A stretch of 37,290 nt of DNA from NCBI GenBank assembly GCA_009845545.1, contig VXZK01000370.1, positions 1-37,290 on the forward strand, written 5' to 3'. This document shows, in pieces, positions 36,817-37,290 of this stretch. The position numbers were made by a program, and so were the translations under genes. The DNA comes from Candidatus Poribacteria bacterium. Its GTDB lineage: Bacteria > Poribacteria > WGA-4E > WGA-3G. Under the pieces are notes generated by a model that had not been told where the DNA came from, did no database searches, and saw nothing but the letters and a program-made list of their open reading frames with translations. The stretch's first letter is position 1. The number at the start of each line of letters is the position of its first letter.

Positions 36817-37290
36817 TGCGGTTGGAACATCTGATTAATATATTATACCCTCAAAACCCGCTAAAGTCAAGGTTATGGTCCGCTTTCAAATCGCATTTAC
36901 CGAGGTCACAAAGTATTGCGCGAAAATCCACCTTGATCGCGTAAAAAATAGGCAGATATGTACCGTATAAACGCCAAAGGGTATTCTCTTGATGAACAGC
37001 AAAACCGATAGTTGCTGAGATACACTAAAATACAACAATTTTTGCGTACTGGCAATAGGAAGGGAAACGACAAGCGGATTCAACTGTGATTTATGAAAAA
37101 AAGTGAAGGTGGATCCCCTTACGGATAACTAAGTTGTGTAACTGTATTTTGGGCATCTTTGGCAGAATTTCTGATACAAATGCTGTATCTTCTTACGGTA
37201 TTGGCACAAAACTTGCTACGACTTCAACAAATGTAGAATTGGGTTTTAGCATTTTTGATTTTTTTTTGAAAAAAGTGTAACTATTTCGCC

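Noticed and set aside
36886-37290. Terminal AT-rich region with small ORFs and a poly-T/poly-A stretch
   Set aside because: Looks like an intergenic/promoter region for a gene beyond the window; nothing supportable.
1-37290. CRISPR arrays, tRNA and rRNA genes
   Set aside because: No regularly spaced direct repeats and no cloverleaf or rRNA core sequence recognised by eye; a tRNAscan/CRISPR finder run would be decisive.

Overview
The 37.3 kb window comes from a bacterial chromosome and mixes housekeeping blocks with defence/toxin-antitoxin (TA) islands. The gene style suggests Ca. Poribacteria or a similar lineage, but that is inference only. Housekeeping blocks: a minus-strand ffh-rpsP-khpA-trmD-rplS-rnhB cluster with no rimM, and a glnS-gltX pair with a 4-nt stop/start overlap. 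Metabolic and accessory genes: two alkaline-phosphatase-superfamily 'sulfatases' (one with Thr where the formylglycine Cys/Ser is expected), a Tat-exported sulfite-oxidase-like molybdoenzyme, an MFS transporter, a UbiA prenyltransferase, a beta-helix protein, a Leu/Ile/Val-type binding protein, a PaaK-like ligase, a DegT aminotransferase, and an unusual sugar nucleotidyltransferase/left-handed beta-helix/DUF89 fusion. Defence content: (1) type I R-M genes hsdS and hsdM separated by a VapBC-like PIN TA pair and a small ORF; (2) a type III R-M locus (mod ... res) whose two subunits are separated by a three-gene cassette: a DUF3696/OLD-like AAA ATPase, a 333-aa protein with a possible PLD-like C-terminus, and a 236-aa duplicated-domain protein followed by a RelE-like toxin truncated by a MITE-like element; (3) just upstream, a truncated cGAS/DncV-like nucleotidyltransferase next to an IS3-type orfA remnant; (4) a single-ORF PIN toxin-partner fusion. 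The mod-[ATPase + 333-aa + 236-aa]-res locus is the best candidate for an undescribed system. All family assignments are from motif recognition by eye; no database search was run.
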